Shown: one piece after another, positions 16,511 to 26,251 of the stretch
How the letters are laid out: each line of letters starts with the position of its first letter
How positions within the stretch are numbered: position 1 is the stretch's first letter
Assembly: GCF_007860175.1 (NCBI RefSeq)
Contig: NZ_SJPX01000002.1
Span: 248,001-312,000 of the forward strand
Origin: Rubripirellula reticaptiva
GTDB taxonomy: Bacteria > Planctomycetota > Planctomycetia > Pirellulales > Pirellulaceae
Reading direction: 5' to 3'
Length of the DNA: 64,000 bases
Program-made: the position numbers and the translations under genes
The notes under the pieces: generated by a model
Databases searched by the model: none
Seen by the model: the letters and a program-made list of their open reading frames with translations, nothing else
Told to the model about the DNA's origin: nothing

Positions 16511-17636
16511 TCATTTGCTCCGCTGCATTGCGCCATGTAAATTCACGCCGGGCATAATCAGAACCCCGCTGGCCCATATTAAATCGGTCTTGGTCGCTCA
16601 ATGTACAAGCTTGCGAAAGTGAGTTAGCTAACGCATCGATCTCCGGTGCCACCCACCAACCCATTTGATGATCCCTCAAGCATTGCCAAGGCGTCGCTGT
16701 GGTCGCTATCACTGGCAATCCACTAACCATCGCCTCGGCAACAACGATCCCAAAATTCTCGCTGAACGAGGGGAGCACAAACAGGTCCGCGGACTGGTAC
16801 ACGGCCCATTTATGACCGTCCTCGATCTCGCCGTCAAACGAGATTTTCTGATTTAAACCAAGTCGATCAATTTCACGCTGGACTTCGAATTGATGCCCAT
16901 TTTCATCAGGGCCAACAATCGATAGTCGCCAGTTCGCAGGCACACTGGCGTGATGCCAAGCATGCACCAGGTTAATCAAGCCTTTCTTGGGGTGAATCCG
17001 CGACAGAAACAAAGCCGTGCGTTGCCGATCTGGCCGATGATCACCTGACCGACGAACAGGAAGATCATTAGGAACAGTGACGGCATTGGGAATCACGCAG
17101 GCTGGCTGTTTAAATCCCAACGCTCGCACTTCGTCCAATTCCAGTTGCGAGGTGACGTGAAAAGCAGTCGCCGACTTCAGATCTTTTTTTTGGAAGGCAA
17201 GCCAAGCGAGCCTCTTTTTCGAACTTCCAAAGTTCATTGCCCAGGTGCCCAACATTCCGCGAGGACTGACCACACGGACCATGCTATGCCGTTGACAAAA
17301 CAGGGCGACCGCATGATTAGATGCGAGCCAAACGCCATGGTCGTGGATCACCGGCCGATGGAACCCTTCACTTAGCCGGGCAAGATGCTGGGCAAACATT
17401 TTGGGGATTCCCCACTGCCGAATCCACGTTGACTCACTTGCACTGTGAACCCTGGATAAGTCCGCCGGGAAATTACTTTGCACGGTTGGATCCGCGGAAA
17501 CCCCAACCACCAAATGGTTATCGACCCCCGCGTGAACGAGAGCATCACAAATCGCAGGTACGCTGCGAGAAGTGCCGCCATGATCCCAGCGCGTGCTAGC
17601 GATCGTCTGGACGACTCTTAAGGTTTTGTCTGGCAT
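16488..17636 (-). CDS. GT4 family glycosyltransferase
   Basis: ATG at 17636 (382 residues); the frame starts at a TTG four codons before, but MPDKTLRVVQTIAS is the more natural start. The N-terminal acceptor domain has a glycine-rich loop (TRWDHGGTSRSVPAIC). The C-terminal domain has ALFLSRIHPKKGLINLVHAW, LSIVGPDENG and the EX7E motif in SFSENFGIVVAEAMVSGLPV, all typical of GT-B family 4 enzymes that use nucleotide sugars with retention. It overlaps the GT2 gene downstream. The substrate is unknown. Confidence 0.9.
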   Translation of the reverse strand: MPDKTLRVVQTIASTRWDHGGTSRSVPAICDALVHAGVDNHLVVGVSADPTVQSNFPADLSRVHSASESTWIRQWGIPKMFAQHLARLSEGFHRPVIHDHGVWLASNHAVALFCQRHSMVRVVSPRGMLGTWAMNFGSSKKRLAWLAFQKKDLKSATAFHVTSQLELDEVRALGFKQPACVIPNAVTVPNDLPVRRSGDHRPDRQRTALFLSRIHPKKGLINLVHAWHHASVPANWRLSIVGPDENGHQFEVQREIDRLGLNQKISFDGEIEDGHKWAVYQSADLFVLPSFSENFGIVVAEAMVSGLPVIATTATPWQCLRDHQMGWWVAPEIDALANSLSQACTLSDQDRFNMGQRGSDYARREFTWRNAAEQMSDFYNSL

Positions 17637-17991
17637 GCGTTTTAACAAGTATCAGCAAACAACCGAGTCTAAACAGTAGATAGCTGAGAAAAAAGAAACT
17701 GACTTAAGTATTGCGAGATCTGACCGCCATTTCTTGCCTATGGAAATCCGAGCAATTATTGCGAAAAGTCCTGCTCAAATTCGCATCGACAATTTACGAA
17801 CCGCGATTCGACATTTCCATTTACACTACTAAACCGGCAATAAAACCCTTCCGCGAAGAGCTTATAATAAGTAGGTCAACACTCAATCGTGATTCTACAT
17901 CGCGTTACATAACGCGCAGAAAAACGCCACGAAGGTTAATTGACACAAGTCCGGTTTTCAATATCTAAGCCGAGGCTTCAGGCAACGTCTC
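17637..17991 (+). other. A+T-rich gap without a gene
   Basis: About 355 bases between two GT4 genes, clearly richer in A and T than the flanks. I see no frame with coding character, no repeat module and no clear terminator. It could hold an internal promoter. Confidence 0.3.
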
Positions 17992-19071
17992 TCAACTAAT
18001 ACGGTAAAACAACTCAGTCCAGCGAGAGGCCCACGCTTCTGCAGAGTACGCTTCTGCAAAACGCTGGCTGCTTCTTCCCATGGATTGCAAGCCACCATAG
18101 TTTCGGTGGACCCAGATAAATGCATCGCAGATAGACCGCCCTTCGGATGCACAAACATACCCATTAAAACAGTGGTGAACGAGGTCGACTGAAGCCCCAC
18201 ATGAGCTAGTGGTAATTATTGGTAATCCTGACGCCGCCGCTTCAGCAATCACGGCCCCCCAGGGTTCGTAGCGGCTTGGCAGAACAAATGCTCCAGCATG
18301 AGCTAGTTTATTCGGTAGATCGTTGGGCTGGACAAAACCATGATCAACAATGCCAGGAACTCGTAAAAGTGACGCAAGAGGACCGGATCCATAACAATCC
18401 AGAGGCCATGGATCAGTTAGCATTTCGCGATACAACTTGTATCCATCAACAAGTTCATTGATTCCCTTTTCGGAAGCGTAGCGACCAATATACGCGAACG
18501 ATTTCGGCCAAGGATTCGGACGATGCTCTCCCCCTGCGCGAAATGATTTGTAGTCAATCCCGTACATCCCAGTCATCGTTTGTGACGCATTAAACCCTAA
18601 GCGTTTTGAATATATTTGCCCGCGATCACTTGCAATCACGACAGCTAAGAACTGATTGCAAAAGCGATTCAGAAGGAGACTCCCTAATCGCTGACTCCAC
18701 GTGTCACGCCATGGCGTATCAATAACCAGAACAAGGCGAGCGTCCGCCAATTCTCTTTCCCTCGCGAGCTTACGATAGGTTCGCTTGCCCCAGCCACAAA
18801 TGACTAAAATATCGGGTTTGCCAGCTAACACAGCACTCCGAAGCGTTTCGAAACTGCTATCAGCCAAAAGCGTGTGATTGTTTACTGCTGCGACAACATT
18901 GTTGTCGTAAGGGCGTTTTGTCGGATAAGAAACGATACTGAGTTCACATGTATTTTGCAATTGGCACCAGCAAGCCGCCATATAAGCGTTCACTTCATTC
19001 CAAACAAACGTAACACGTGGGCGAGCGGGCGATTCTACAACGCAATGTTTTTCAGTATACACGCGTTCCAT
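17992..19071 (-). CDS. GT4 family glycosyltransferase
   Basis: ATG at 19071, 359 residues. The central part ILVICGWGKRTYRKLARE and LVLVIDTPWRDTW belongs to the N-terminal GT-B domain. The nucleotide-binding half has FAYIGRYASEKGINELVDGY, LDCYGSGPL and PSRYEPWGAVIAEAAASGLP with the EX7E motif (Glu-Pro-Trp-Gly-Ala-Val-Ile-Ala-Glu). It probably adds one sugar of the repeat unit. It overlaps the Wzy-like gene by 20 bases, so they share an operon. It is somewhat shorter than average for GT4. Confidence 0.88.
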   Translation of the reverse strand: MERVYTEKHCVVESPARPRVTFVWNEVNAYMAACWCQLQNTCELSIVSYPTKRPYDNNVVAAVNNHTLLADSSFETLRSAVLAGKPDILVICGWGKRTYRKLARERELADARLVLVIDTPWRDTWSQRLGSLLLNRFCNQFLAVVIASDRGQIYSKRLGFNASQTMTGMYGIDYKSFRAGGEHRPNPWPKSFAYIGRYASEKGINELVDGYKLYREMLTDPWPLDCYGSGPLASLLRVPGIVDHGFVQPNDLPNKLAHAGAFVLPSRYEPWGAVIAEAAASGLPIITTSSCGASVDLVHHCFNGYVCASEGRSICDAFIWVHRNYGGLQSMGRSSQRFAEAYSAEAWASRWTELFYRIS

Positions 19072-20497
19072 CCCTCAAATCCGCATGCACCAACCCATTA
19101 CTTTCATGCACGAAAAGTTTCCGATAAATCCCAACCACAATAAACCAGCCAACAATCCCGTAGCTCATTAAGATCAAATCGATACCTGACCGGACGCCAG
19201 CAAACAATGCAAGTGTCCCGATTCCATAGACGATGAACCCACCTGTACTCGAATTTCTTTCCAGCATGTATGCGAGACTCCGCCCGCAACGCCCCAAGAC
19301 AACTCCCCCAAAAAGACACCCAGGAAACCCAAACGCCAAGTAAAGTTCGCCAACTATCGATGATGAATACGAAACACCTTTTGCACCTAAAAATTCTGGC
19401 AAGCTAAATCCTGGATCAATTGGTTTCCCGGGCCACAATACACGTGGCACCGGACGCGACCCGACCCAAATTAACCAACGCCAAGTCACGTGCGGGTGTT
19501 GCGCTGGAATAATTACCGTGAGTTGAGAAAGCCGCAAGAAATTATCGTCGACATGCAAATACTGCCGCTGGGCCATCCTATCTCCAATGTCCCCAGATAA
19601 GATCCGTGAAAGCCCGTCATTTCGATAGAGCAATATCACTTGCATAACTAGTAGAAGGATCGTGAATACGAAACCAACGACCAGTACCGAACGAAAACGA
19701 GGCAGGGGATTTGAGAGAAACCATACGACCATTCCTGATCCGACTAGAACACCGATCACTCGGCGCCCACCACCTATGGAAAGAAGCGACGCTATAACCC
19801 CAGTCAAACAGATCGCAGTAAATGCTCGGCGGTTCAACCAGCCTATTTTCCGCGCCAGCAATGTTGTCAGCACAGGCAATACGTAACCAAAATAGGCGAA
19901 ATGATCGAGAAACGCGTCCCAACCGCCCATTGCCCCACGAGCCCAAGGCGCTTCCCATCTGCTCCCCCCAAACGCACCAACAATAGCCTCGAAATCGAAT
20001 TTCGCCGGGATAGCAAAACGGAGGAGGGCCAGGAAGAATGCAATCCAGATCAACACAAGTAGTTGCTTTGCGGATAACTGAATCTCGAGCCCTGCACGCA
20101 TCCGGACCGGAAATCGCATAGGAGACAACAGCCCGCCAAGCCAAACGCCACTAGAAAACAATCCAATCGCTCCAAGCGAGTGCACTGTAGTTTCAGGATC
20201 AATTCCGGGAAGCGGATATGCGCCTTGGACCATGTCCAGCAGCAACCAATAAACCGGTGCAGCAGCTACAACATTTAACGCATGAAAAGCTGATTTGGGA
20301 GCAGCGAGAACGCTTGTGAACTGAGATATCAACAGGCCGATCGAGAAAACGATAGCTGGCAATCGCATCGCACCTGCAACTTGACAATCGAGCGGGACCA
20401 TTGATATGGCGATGACAAATGACGCGACAATCGCAAAAAGGCCCAGCAATGGATTCGTCCGCCAAACGATGGCCAACGGGATCTCATTTGTTTGCAC
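19052..20497 (-). CDS. wzy: Wzy-like O-antigen/EPS polymerase
   Basis: GTG at 20497, 481 residues with about 11-12 hydrophobic segments and little else. A long periplasmic loop precedes the motif WVGSRPVPRVLWPGKPIDPG, which resembles the conserved segment of oligosaccharide-repeat polymerases; SSSIVGELYLAFGFPGCLF follows. Wzy proteins join lipid-linked repeat units in the periplasm, which in the classical pathway needs a Wzx flippase; none is seen in this window. Assignment rests on topology, this motif and the surrounding glycosyltransferases, since these polymerases share little sequence. The gap to the next gene (20498-20560) is short. Confidence 0.75.
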   Translation of the reverse strand: MQTNEIPLAIVWRTNPLLGLFAIVASFVIAISMVPLDCQVAGAMRLPAIVFSIGLLISQFTSVLAAPKSAFHALNVVAAAPVYWLLLDMVQGAYPLPGIDPETTVHSLGAIGLFSSGVWLGGLLSPMRFPVRMRAGLEIQLSAKQLLVLIWIAFFLALLRFAIPAKFDFEAIVGAFGGSRWEAPWARGAMGGWDAFLDHFAYFGYVLPVLTTLLARKIGWLNRRAFTAICLTGVIASLLSIGGGRRVIGVLVGSGMVVWFLSNPLPRFRSVLVVGFVFTILLLVMQVILLYRNDGLSRILSGDIGDRMAQRQYLHVDDNFLRLSQLTVIIPAQHPHVTWRWLIWVGSRPVPRVLWPGKPIDPGFSLPEFLGAKGVSYSSSIVGELYLAFGFPGCLFGGVVLGRCGRSLAYMLERNSSTGGFIVYGIGTLALFAGVRSGIDLILMSYGIVGWFIVVGIYRKLFVHESNGLVHADLRDGTRVY

Positions 20498-20560
20498 GTG
20501 AAAATCCTGCCGTGGTTGTACTGTTGCGTGGCCAAACGAAACTGAGGTTGTTCGGTTTCA

Positions 20561-21790
20561 TTACCTCATCTCACACATTCTGCTAGCCACTTGGTCAATC
20601 GAAAACACTTCTCGGACATATGAATTAGCTGTCCACTCGGACACTAAAGAAGGATTTGCCAGACAGTCCAGAAGCGTTTCGACTAAGAACTCAGCTGAAT
20701 TGCTTAATAGACGGCGGCCGTTCACGTTTTCGATAACCACGTCACCGCAATTTTTCGACACAACAATTGGTAGATGGTGAAATTGCGCCTCAAGTTGAGT
20801 AATACCAAAACCGTCGCTAAGCGTCGGAAACACCATCAAGTCGGCATTCCTATACCACTTGCCAACCTCGTTCCGTGGCACATTTCCGTGCCAATTAATA
20901 TTGGCAATGTTTCGATGCTCTTCAGGCACATTTGAATGGTCCCCGACGACGTCAAAAACTAAAGGCTTGTGTCGAAGTAAATTCGCAGCGGCAACCACGT
21001 TTTCAATCCCCTTTTCCAAGGTAGCTCGTCCAATTACCAAAACACGTAGTGGCCTTAAAACGCAGAATCCGCCAGTGTTCTTGACTTCGGAATCATCACC
21101 GACAAATGTTTCCAGATCCGGATCCGTACTACTGGATTCGTACGCGACAGGAACGACAACGATTTTCCCTGGCTTGACTCCTTCCCTGATTAATGAGTCA
21201 CGCGACCAATTTGAGTTAACAACAATCGTATCGGCCAACAAGCACTCTGAATGCCAATCAACCCAATACCGTGACGGGACCTGCCGTCTCGGTTTCCAAT
21301 GTGGATTTGCTTTGTATGCATTCGCAACGAGGACGTCATGTGCCAAACCTGGGTCAATTTGACCAAGCACACACCTACAACCTGCACGCTTTGCCACCTC
21401 AAACACCGCTTTTGCCGTGTACGCATAGCTAAAAACAATTGGACGCGCATCTGAAGTGGCAAGATGTTTCTTGAGTTGGCTTGCAGCGAACTTACTGAAC
21501 CATTCGTTTCGTTGCAGAATTTGGTCCCAACCTTTTGAGCCCAAAGGTGAACGCCAGCCTATCTCATGAAGCATCGATCTGATATTTGCGTGCGAGATTC
21601 GTTCCCCGACAAGCTCGGAATGAAAACGCCCCGCAAGCCGATTCGCCAAAACCGATCGCGGAATCCTGATTCCGCGCCTCAACCAAGTGTCCGTTATCAG
21701 CAACTGAAGCTGGGAACGCCTTGCAAAACCTCTCGCGAGGGCATAGTTCTCCCGTGCGCCCAACTGACAGACAATCCACTTACTTGTCAT
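20561..21790 (-). CDS. GT4-like glycosyltransferase with DX7E motif
   Basis: ATG at 21790, 409 residues. N-terminal segments VFSYAYTAKAVFEVAKRAGC and DTIVVNSNWSRDSLIREGV, then RPLRVLVIGRATLEKGIENVV, FDVVGDHS and FPTLSDGFGITQLEAQFHHLP outline a GT-B enzyme. The usual EX7E motif has Asp in the first position (Asp-Gly-Phe-Gly-Ile-Thr-Gln-Leu-Glu). It probably transfers a sugar onto the growing unit; the donor is unknown. Its start overlaps the stop of the acyltransferase gene upstream by four bases, consistent with translational coupling. Confidence 0.88.
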   Translation of the reverse strand: MTSKWIVCQLGARENYALARGFARRSQLQLLITDTWLRRGIRIPRSVLANRLAGRFHSELVGERISHANIRSMLHEIGWRSPLGSKGWDQILQRNEWFSKFAASQLKKHLATSDARPIVFSYAYTAKAVFEVAKRAGCRCVLGQIDPGLAHDVLVANAYKANPHWKPRRQVPSRYWVDWHSECLLADTIVVNSNWSRDSLIREGVKPGKIVVVPVAYESSSTDPDLETFVGDDSEVKNTGGFCVLRPLRVLVIGRATLEKGIENVVAAANLLRHKPLVFDVVGDHSNVPEEHRNIANINWHGNVPRNEVGKWYRNADLMVFPTLSDGFGITQLEAQFHHLPIVVSKNCGDVVIENVNGRRLLSNSAEFLVETLLDCLANPSLVSEWTANSYVREVFSIDQVASRMCEMR

Positions 21791-22971
21791 GGTTTGCCCC
21801 TAAGTTCAGGAGGCGAGATACGACAATTGCGATGCAGGAACCAACGTTCGCAAAACTCATAGCAAGTACATCCGTAAACAACTGCAGCTACACTTCCCCA
21901 AAACGCCATCCAGCCAGACTGCGGACGCCCTCCAAATTCCGCGAACAGGTATGCAGAAATGAGACTCAGCAAAGGAAAGTGAAAAATATAGATACTATAA
22001 GACCGTATACCCATGTATCGAAAAAACGTCGTAATACCGACTGCATTAATACGAGGACTACTGGCGCATGCAAGCGCGATAACGGATGCACACAGGCAAC
22101 TCACAACCAACGCGGACGCAGTGGGCAGACGAGTCACCAAATAAAACGCAGACGATAACGCCGTGCAACCTACTGCTAGGCGAAGAGCCGTCTTAGATCC
22201 GAATCGCATCACCAATTCGGCGAGCCCAGCTCCAGCGAGCCAAACGGGATATTTCAAAAGGACCTGAGACGCGAAACCTAAATAAGAAAACGCTGGCAAT
22301 AACATTTCTGCCACAGGGACCAGCAATAGAATGCCGAGCGGAATTACTCCGAACGCAACAATCCAATTGATCCTTCGAACAATTAGCCAGCATGGATACG
22401 CGATATAGTACACAACCTCATAGGCAATGGACCAAAGTGGCCCGTTGGTTCCAAAGTCTTTTCCCGTTGATGAGGGCAGGAGCAAGAACGCAGAAAAGAC
22501 AGATTCTTTATCGTAGGTTTTGAACGCGAAAAGCCTATTGATGAACGCGTCCTCTGTACTGGCCAGATAGAGTGATTCGAAAAAGTGTCTCCCGAAAACA
22601 TCAAGTAACAAAGTAGCAAATAACGCCATCGCGTATGGGGGAAGGATGCGGAGCGTTCGACGACGAAAATACCTCTTGACATCGAGCGAGTTCGAATTTG
22701 TTTCGAGTTTTAACTTAGATGCGAATCGCAAATGGATAAAAAAACCGCTCAAGGCAAAAAACACCCAAACGGCTTCATGCCCATAGCGGAATGCCGCCGA
22801 CGAGTAGGCGAGCACGTCTTGCCACCAGGAGTGCTTAACGTTGATCCAACTAGAATGCCCCGCCCACAGCAGCCATCTTGAATGCCCCAACAACACGTAT
22901 AGTGCAAGAAATCCCCGTAGCGCATCAAGCATTGCAAGGTTTGGTTTATGACTATCCGACGCTTCTAACAC
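21787..22971 (-). CDS. acyltransferase 3 (OafA-like) membrane protein
   Basis: GTG at 22971, 394 residues with about ten membrane segments. The family motif is at the N-terminus: LDALRGFLALYVLLGHS, with Arg19 and His30. GHEAVWVFFALSGFFIHL and KRYFRRRTLRILPPY are the second and third conserved blocks. These proteins carry acyl groups, mostly acetyl, across the inner membrane to decorate O-antigen or EPS sugars. It has no C-terminal SGNH domain. The four-base overlap with the GT4-like gene places it in the same transcript. The gap 22972-23196 shows no gene. Confidence 0.92.
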   Translation of the reverse strand: MLEASDSHKPNLAMLDALRGFLALYVLLGHSRWLLWAGHSSWINVKHSWWQDVLAYSSAAFRYGHEAVWVFFALSGFFIHLRFASKLKLETNSNSLDVKRYFRRRTLRILPPYAMALFATLLLDVFGRHFFESLYLASTEDAFINRLFAFKTYDKESVFSAFLLLPSSTGKDFGTNGPLWSIAYEVVYYIAYPCWLIVRRINWIVAFGVIPLGILLLVPVAEMLLPAFSYLGFASQVLLKYPVWLAGAGLAELVMRFGSKTALRLAVGCTALSSAFYLVTRLPTASALVVSCLCASVIALACASSPRINAVGITTFFRYMGIRSYSIYIFHFPLLSLISAYLFAEFGGRPQSGWMAFWGSVAAVVYGCTCYEFCERWFLHRNCRISPPELRGKP

Positions 22972-23196
22972 AAAGCATCTTCACAGAGTCGTTCCATTTC
23001 AAAAACCATCGGGTTACAACGTCCTTCTAAAGTTTAGAGACTAAGGCAAAGTATTTCGAAGGCAACGAAACACTACACCCGAACTGTCTCGGAGGCCTTG
23101 CAATAACACCGAACATTGATAGATCACGCAAAACAGCGAACGAACTGACGGAACACAATCAACCTTCAATTACTCTTCCAAAACAACAAAAAACAT

Positions 23197-24078
23197 CTAT
23201 TTTAGATTCTTTAACTCTCTAAGTGATTTCGGCTTCTTACGAAGCTCCCGAAAAAGACAAAAAGTCGTATTTGAAACTGGTTCACGGGATGATCTCAAGA
23301 ATTCAAATAACCCGCCTAAAACCCCCAATGCACGAACGAAAATTCGTCGCGGGCGGCCGGTCCAGGTCATGCAACGTATGGTGGTCCCGAAGAGGAAGGG
23401 AACGAACATCGATGCTGGAACGTTTTGCCAGATAAACAGAATCGCATTTCGCACCCCATAATAATCCATTCTAACACTGTTTCGTTTCGGGGACTCATTG
23501 TGCGTAATTGGGGCCGCTGTGCCCAGACGAACATAATACCCTTGTTCTAGCATTCTGATGCAATAGTCCGATTCCTCTCCCTGGTGTAGCAAACTGTCAC
23601 GAAAGCCGCCAAGCTTTAGGAAGAGCTTTCGATCTACTGCGTAAGCGGTCCCCTTGAAAGTATTTGTTATCATCGCCTCGGTTTGGGTCGGTGAGAATTG
23701 GCGCACTTCATCAGAATACGCAGGCTCTACATAGGGTATCGCGACAGCACCAATACACTCTTCCGTAAAATCGGCAAGTGTTTCCGCGATCGTATCCCTA
23801 GCTGAAAACTCTGCGTCATCATCAATCGAAAATACGTACTCGCCGGACGCTGCGAGAGCTCCCTCATTACGACTAGAAATATACCCAACAGACCGTTCGT
23901 GTCGAATTAAACGAACTTTTGGAAAGAACTGGCGAACGCTTTCACTTGTTCCATCGCTCGAACCGTCATCAACAACGATAATCTCTGGCAGCGTTGTCTG
24001 AGAAACACAGGACTTCAAAGCGCAAAGCAGCTCATCCTTTCGGTTTCTGCTTGCGATGACAACAGTTGCTAAAGCCAT
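23197..24078 (-). CDS. GT2 family glycosyltransferase
   Basis: ATG at 24078 (293 residues), preceded by a TTG two codons earlier. The GT-A fold is clear: LATVVIASRNRKDELLCAL, IIVVDDGSSDGTSESV, and YVFSIDDDAEF as the DXD motif. SRNEGALAASGEY and the later GEESDYCIRMLEQGYYVRLG hold the acceptor-side and catalytic acidic residues. A hydrophobic, amphipathic C-terminus suggests membrane association. It likely transfers rhamnose- or hexose-type sugar in the EPS repeat unit, but donor cannot be assigned. Confidence 0.9.
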   Translation of the reverse strand: MALATVVIASRNRKDELLCALKSCVSQTTLPEIIVVDDGSSDGTSESVRQFFPKVRLIRHERSVGYISSRNEGALAASGEYVFSIDDDAEFSARDTIAETLADFTEECIGAVAIPYVEPAYSDEVRQFSPTQTEAMITNTFKGTAYAVDRKLFLKLGGFRDSLLHQGEESDYCIRMLEQGYYVRLGTAAPITHNESPKRNSVRMDYYGVRNAILFIWQNVPASMFVPFLFGTTIRCMTWTGRPRRIFVRALGVLGGLFEFLRSSREPVSNTTFCLFRELRKKPKSLRELKNLK

Positions 24079-24130
24079 CGGCAAGGTTCACTAGCAGTTC
24101 GGCGAGAATACAGCACAACCATAATATCCT

Positions 24131-24712
24131 TTATTCGCGACCTCGAATTGTCTTGGCCGGAATGCCGGCTACAACGGTCCACGGAGCCACGGACTTCGAA
24201 ACAACCGCCCCAGCCCCAACAACTGCGCCAGTGCCGATCGTCACGCCCTTCAGTATGATTACCCCTGCACCAATCCACGCGTTATCCTCAATTGTAACAG
24301 GCTTTGAGAGCATGAGTTGCGAACCAACACCAGTGCGTTCCGCTGTACTATGGTCCGAGTCGGTTATGTAACAATGAGGACCGATCATGCACCCGCTACA
24401 AATCTCAATTTTCTGGTGAGCGTCGATCATAGTGTAACGATTGATATATGCACTGTGAATCACAATTTGTTCAGCACCCGCATCTCCGTTTGCCAAAAGC
24501 ACGACACCATCATCAAGGCTAGCGCCAGCGTGCAACGTTATCGCAGAAAAATTGCGAGGAATAGATATCGATTTCATCCATACATAACCGGAAATACGAA
24601 CTCCCAGCAAGCGATACCAGATGTTCCGCAGCCTCGACATGGCACCGCTAACAACACGAAGCGACATCTTAAGGACAGATGCTCGCAATAATCGCAGTGG
24701 CGTGGAAGTCAT
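24131..24712 (-). CDS. hexapeptide-repeat acetyltransferase
   Basis: ATG at 24712, 193 residues. An N-terminal helical part is followed by a left-handed beta-helix with repeated hexads: VTIEDNAWIGAGVIILKGV, TIGTGAVVGAGAVVSKSV and the closing AGIPAKTIRG, typical of the WcaF/MaaT/LacA group. HCYITDSDHS contains the catalytic histidine region seen in this group. It probably O-acetylates an EPS sugar or its lipid-linked precursor using acetyl-CoA. Its start overlaps the next GT2 gene's stop (24709-24712). Confidence 0.9.
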   Translation of the reverse strand: MTSTPLRLLRASVLKMSLRVVSGAMSRLRNIWYRLLGVRISGYVWMKSISIPRNFSAITLHAGASLDDGVVLLANGDAGAEQIVIHSAYINRYTMIDAHQKIEICSGCMIGPHCYITDSDHSTAERTGVGSQLMLSKPVTIEDNAWIGAGVIILKGVTIGTGAVVGAGAVVSKSVAPWTVVAGIPAKTIRGRE

Positions 24713-25641
24713 CGCAGGGTTTTGACAATTAACTGCATCGGAAAACCGACTAAAAACCGAAACCGCCGGAGACTAACGTGCCAGCGAAAGGTAGAAGAAT
24801 AGATTCGAAACGCATCACGAAAGTTTCGCTCACACAACAGCATCACTGCTAACGAGCGTGCGTGTTGCGAGATGATAAACATTCGGTTCTTAGCCTTCCC
24901 CCTCCCCCCTGGATAAACACCCTGCTTTTCGTTAACAATCAATCGCATTATGCCCGTGATTGCGTGACCAGTGTTCTCAGTCAGACTGTCAGGTTGCAGT
25001 CTCCTTGTCAGCGTAAAAGGGCGGCTAACTATTGCAAACCCTTCCTTCTCTCCGAGCCGCAACAAAAAATCATGATCCTCTCCGTTCCTTACGGAAATGT
25101 CAAAGCCACCAACATCTATAAAGGCGTCACGCCTAACTGCAATCATTCCGGCTCCCGCAAACCGGCCCTCAATTGCCGCAAGCAGATAGCAATCGTAAAT
25201 TTTCGGCCGCGGTGACAAGAATTCAGGCATTTCAGATTTCACCGATTCGTCGTAACAACTGCCGCAAATGCAAGAAATATTCTTACGCTGTCTAGCTACA
25301 TGAGCAAACACTCCAAGCGTCCACGGAAACCAAAGATCGTCGCTGTCCAGAAAAGCCAAATACTTTCCCTTTGCTGCCATCGCACCCGTATTTCTGGCAG
25401 TGCTCGGACCTGCGTTCAACTGACGAATAACAGTGATGCTGCCACTGATCTGATCAAGGAACGCCGATGTTCCGTCTGTCGATCCATCATCGACAACTAT
25501 GATTTCGTAATCAGAAAACAACTGCGAATTGACTGATTCTATCGCTTCCCGCAGCAAGCAAACGCGATTGTAGGCCGGTATCACGACGCTAAACATAGGT
25601 CCGCCGGACCAGTCGTTTCGGTCAGAGATTTCGTTTTCCAT
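24709..25641 (-). CDS. GT2 family glycosyltransferase
   Basis: ATG at 25641, 310 residues. FSVVIPAYNRVCLLREAI, IIVVDDGSTDGTS and YLAFLDSDDLWFPW (DXD) are classical GT2/GT-A motifs; PSTARNTGAMAAKG and VRNGEDHDFLLRLGEKEGF carry the acceptor and base positions. It probably adds a single sugar to the EPS unit from a nucleotide sugar. It is coupled to the acetyltransferase by a four-base overlap and lies four bases after the next upstream gene, so all three are one transcription unit. Confidence 0.92.
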   Translation of the reverse strand: MENEISDRNDWSGGPMFSVVIPAYNRVCLLREAIESVNSQLFSDYEIIVVDDGSTDGTSAFLDQISGSITVIRQLNAGPSTARNTGAMAAKGKYLAFLDSDDLWFPWTLGVFAHVARQRKNISCICGSCYDESVKSEMPEFLSPRPKIYDCYLLAAIEGRFAGAGMIAVRRDAFIDVGGFDISVRNGEDHDFLLRLGEKEGFAIVSRPFTLTRRLQPDSLTENTGHAITGIMRLIVNEKQGVYPGGRGKAKNRMFIISQHARSLAVMLLCERNFRDAFRIYSSTFRWHVSLRRFRFLVGFPMQLIVKTLR

Positions 25642-25645
25642 GAAA

Positions 25646-26179
25646 TTAACGCTTCAAGCTTTTGATTTCCCTGGCTGGAACGCCAGCTACAACCGTATTA
25701 GGTGGCACGTCCTTTGTTACGACAGCACCAGCGGCTACGATTGAGTTTGAACCAATCGCAACACCTTTAAGTATCACTGAATTCGCTCCAATCCAAACGC
25801 CATCTTCAACCACGATCCGTTTAAAATTTCCAATTCCTGAAGGCGTCTCAGCCGTCCGCGGGACGTGATCAAAATCTCCTAGATAAACATGCGGCCCAAT
25901 CTTCACATCATTGCCAATTACAATCTTAAACTGGCAGTCAATTATCGCGAAATAATTAATATAAAACTTGTCTCCGATTGACAGAGAGCTTGCAGGAGCA
26001 GCGTTGATCTTCACACCAGATGCAATATAAGCCCCGTGTCCGCAAGCAAAGCACGTGCAGTCACCACTAAAAAATTTCTCCTGAGACTGCAAGTCTCTAG
26101 CAATTGAGGCGCCGTTTCGAATAAGAAAACTGCGCCGCCCGTGCCGTCCGAGCTTTCTTGCCCAATTCCGAACATTCAT
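25646..26179 (-). CDS. hexapeptide-repeat acetyltransferase
   Basis: ATG at 26179, 177 residues. The beta-helix is outlined by GHGAYIASGVKINAAP, IVIGNDVKIGPHVYLGDFDH, VEDGVWIGANSVILKGVAIG and IVAAGAVVTKDVPPN, closing with VAGVPAREI. The DFDH segment matches the histidine loop of the WcaF-like group. It most likely acetylates an EPS sugar. Four bases separate its stop from the GT2 gene downstream. Similar enzymes are encoded at 24131 and 29196, so the glycan may be acetylated at several positions. Confidence 0.9.
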   Translation of the reverse strand: MNVRNWARKLGRHGRRSFLIRNGASIARDLQSQEKFFSGDCTCFACGHGAYIASGVKINAAPASSLSIGDKFYINYFAIIDCQFKIVIGNDVKIGPHVYLGDFDHVPRTAETPSGIGNFKRIVVEDGVWIGANSVILKGVAIGSNSIVAAGAVVTKDVPPNTVVAGVPAREIKSLKR

Positions 26180-26251
26180 AGTCGAATTAGCGTCACTTGC
26201 ATTTCTATTTGTCGGTCGAATTCGTTGACAGCTCTTTACTTACACTAGAAT